From positions 51,602,873 to 51,666,872 of the forward strand of contig OZ022257.1 in the NCBI GenBank assembly GCA_963978905.1: a stretch of 64,000 nt of DNA. The letters are read 5' to 3'. Of the stretch, positions 63,901 to 64,000 are shown piece after piece. The DNA comes from Trichostrongylus colubriformis (taxonomy: Eukaryota > Nematoda > Chromadorea > Rhabditida > Trichostrongylidae). Position 1 is the first letter of the stretch; the number at the start of each line of letters is the position of its first letter. The position numbers and the translations under genes were made by a program. The notes below the pieces were generated by a model that was not told where the DNA came from, ran no database searches, and was given only the letters and a program-made list of their open reading frames with translations.

Positions 63901-64000
63901 AGCTAAAAGACATATTTCTTGGAAAACAGGGCGGTGTGAGGGTTTCCCCTCTCAGGACTCCCTCACACTCTCGTTCTCTAACCAAACTCTGTCGCTCTGT
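60981..64000. other. Right flank without a supported gene
   Basis: Upstream of the long-form transporter start. Open frames at 61840-62130, 62162-62569 and 62796-63125 (+) have no family motif; the first follows a good acceptor (TTTGTTTTCTCAG ending at 61852) and could be a lone exon. GTGTGAGGG at 63934-63942 is inverted at 63960-63968 near the window end, probably part of a foldback repeat that continues outside. Confidence 0.4.

Noticed and set aside
1..64000. CRISPR arrays, operons, rRNA or intact tRNA genes
   Set aside because: None seen. The tandem arrays have no repeat-spacer structure, and the tRNA-like segments are degenerate.

Overview
The window looks like nuclear DNA of a parasitic nematode, most likely a strongylid of the hookworm kind. 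Evidence: small exons with compact TTTCAG-type acceptors and GTAAGT/GTGAGT donors, long introns full of small DNA transposons and foldback MITEs, and no bacterial gene organisation. The species assignment is inference. Almost all long open frames are by-products of repeats; the real coding sequence is in small exons that were found by matching splice sites and reading phase.

Three genes can be supported. (1) Positions 435-12563 (+): the 3' part of gene A, a membrane-protein-like gene of unknown function whose 5' end lies before the window. (2) Positions 29850-37420 (+): gene B, a paralogue that appears complete, with ten exons and a 203-residue single-pass membrane protein. A and B share the sizes, phases and much of the sequence of three core exons, but their tails are built from unrelated phase-0 small exons. 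In both, the last exon begins with the stop codon. (3) Positions 42755-60979 (-): an SLC22-type organic cation/carnitine transporter-like MFS gene with 16 exons in the short form. It carries the family motifs and has two, possibly three, alternative N-terminal exon sets that all splice in the same phase into the exon carrying the start of the transporter domain.

Between and inside these genes: a family of about 425-bp palindromic TTAA-flanked MITEs (about six copies, one split by a second transposon); a 1345-bp near-perfect palindrome at 4397-5741; two TA-flanked 740-bp non-autonomous elements (10425-11165 and 20473-21215); a mariner-derived palindrome (24065-24744); a deleted mariner (about 52438-53264); a Tc1-like relic inside gene B (33432-34950); an AT-rich broken reverse transcriptase (about 38261-38733); a frameshifted Gag-like zinc-knuckle relic (25761-26104); three copies of a tRNA-like short repeat; and tandem arrays at 15196-15672 (about 138-bp unit) and 59891-60570 (four 170-bp units).

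The stretch 12741-29849 has no gene I can support and is mostly transposon relics. 37636-42754 holds the reverse transcriptase relic and a foldback MITE. 60981-64000 has no confident gene. The best candidates for something undescribed are the A/B gene pair, with a conserved core and interchangeable-looking tails, and the multiple phase-matched N-termini of the transporter.
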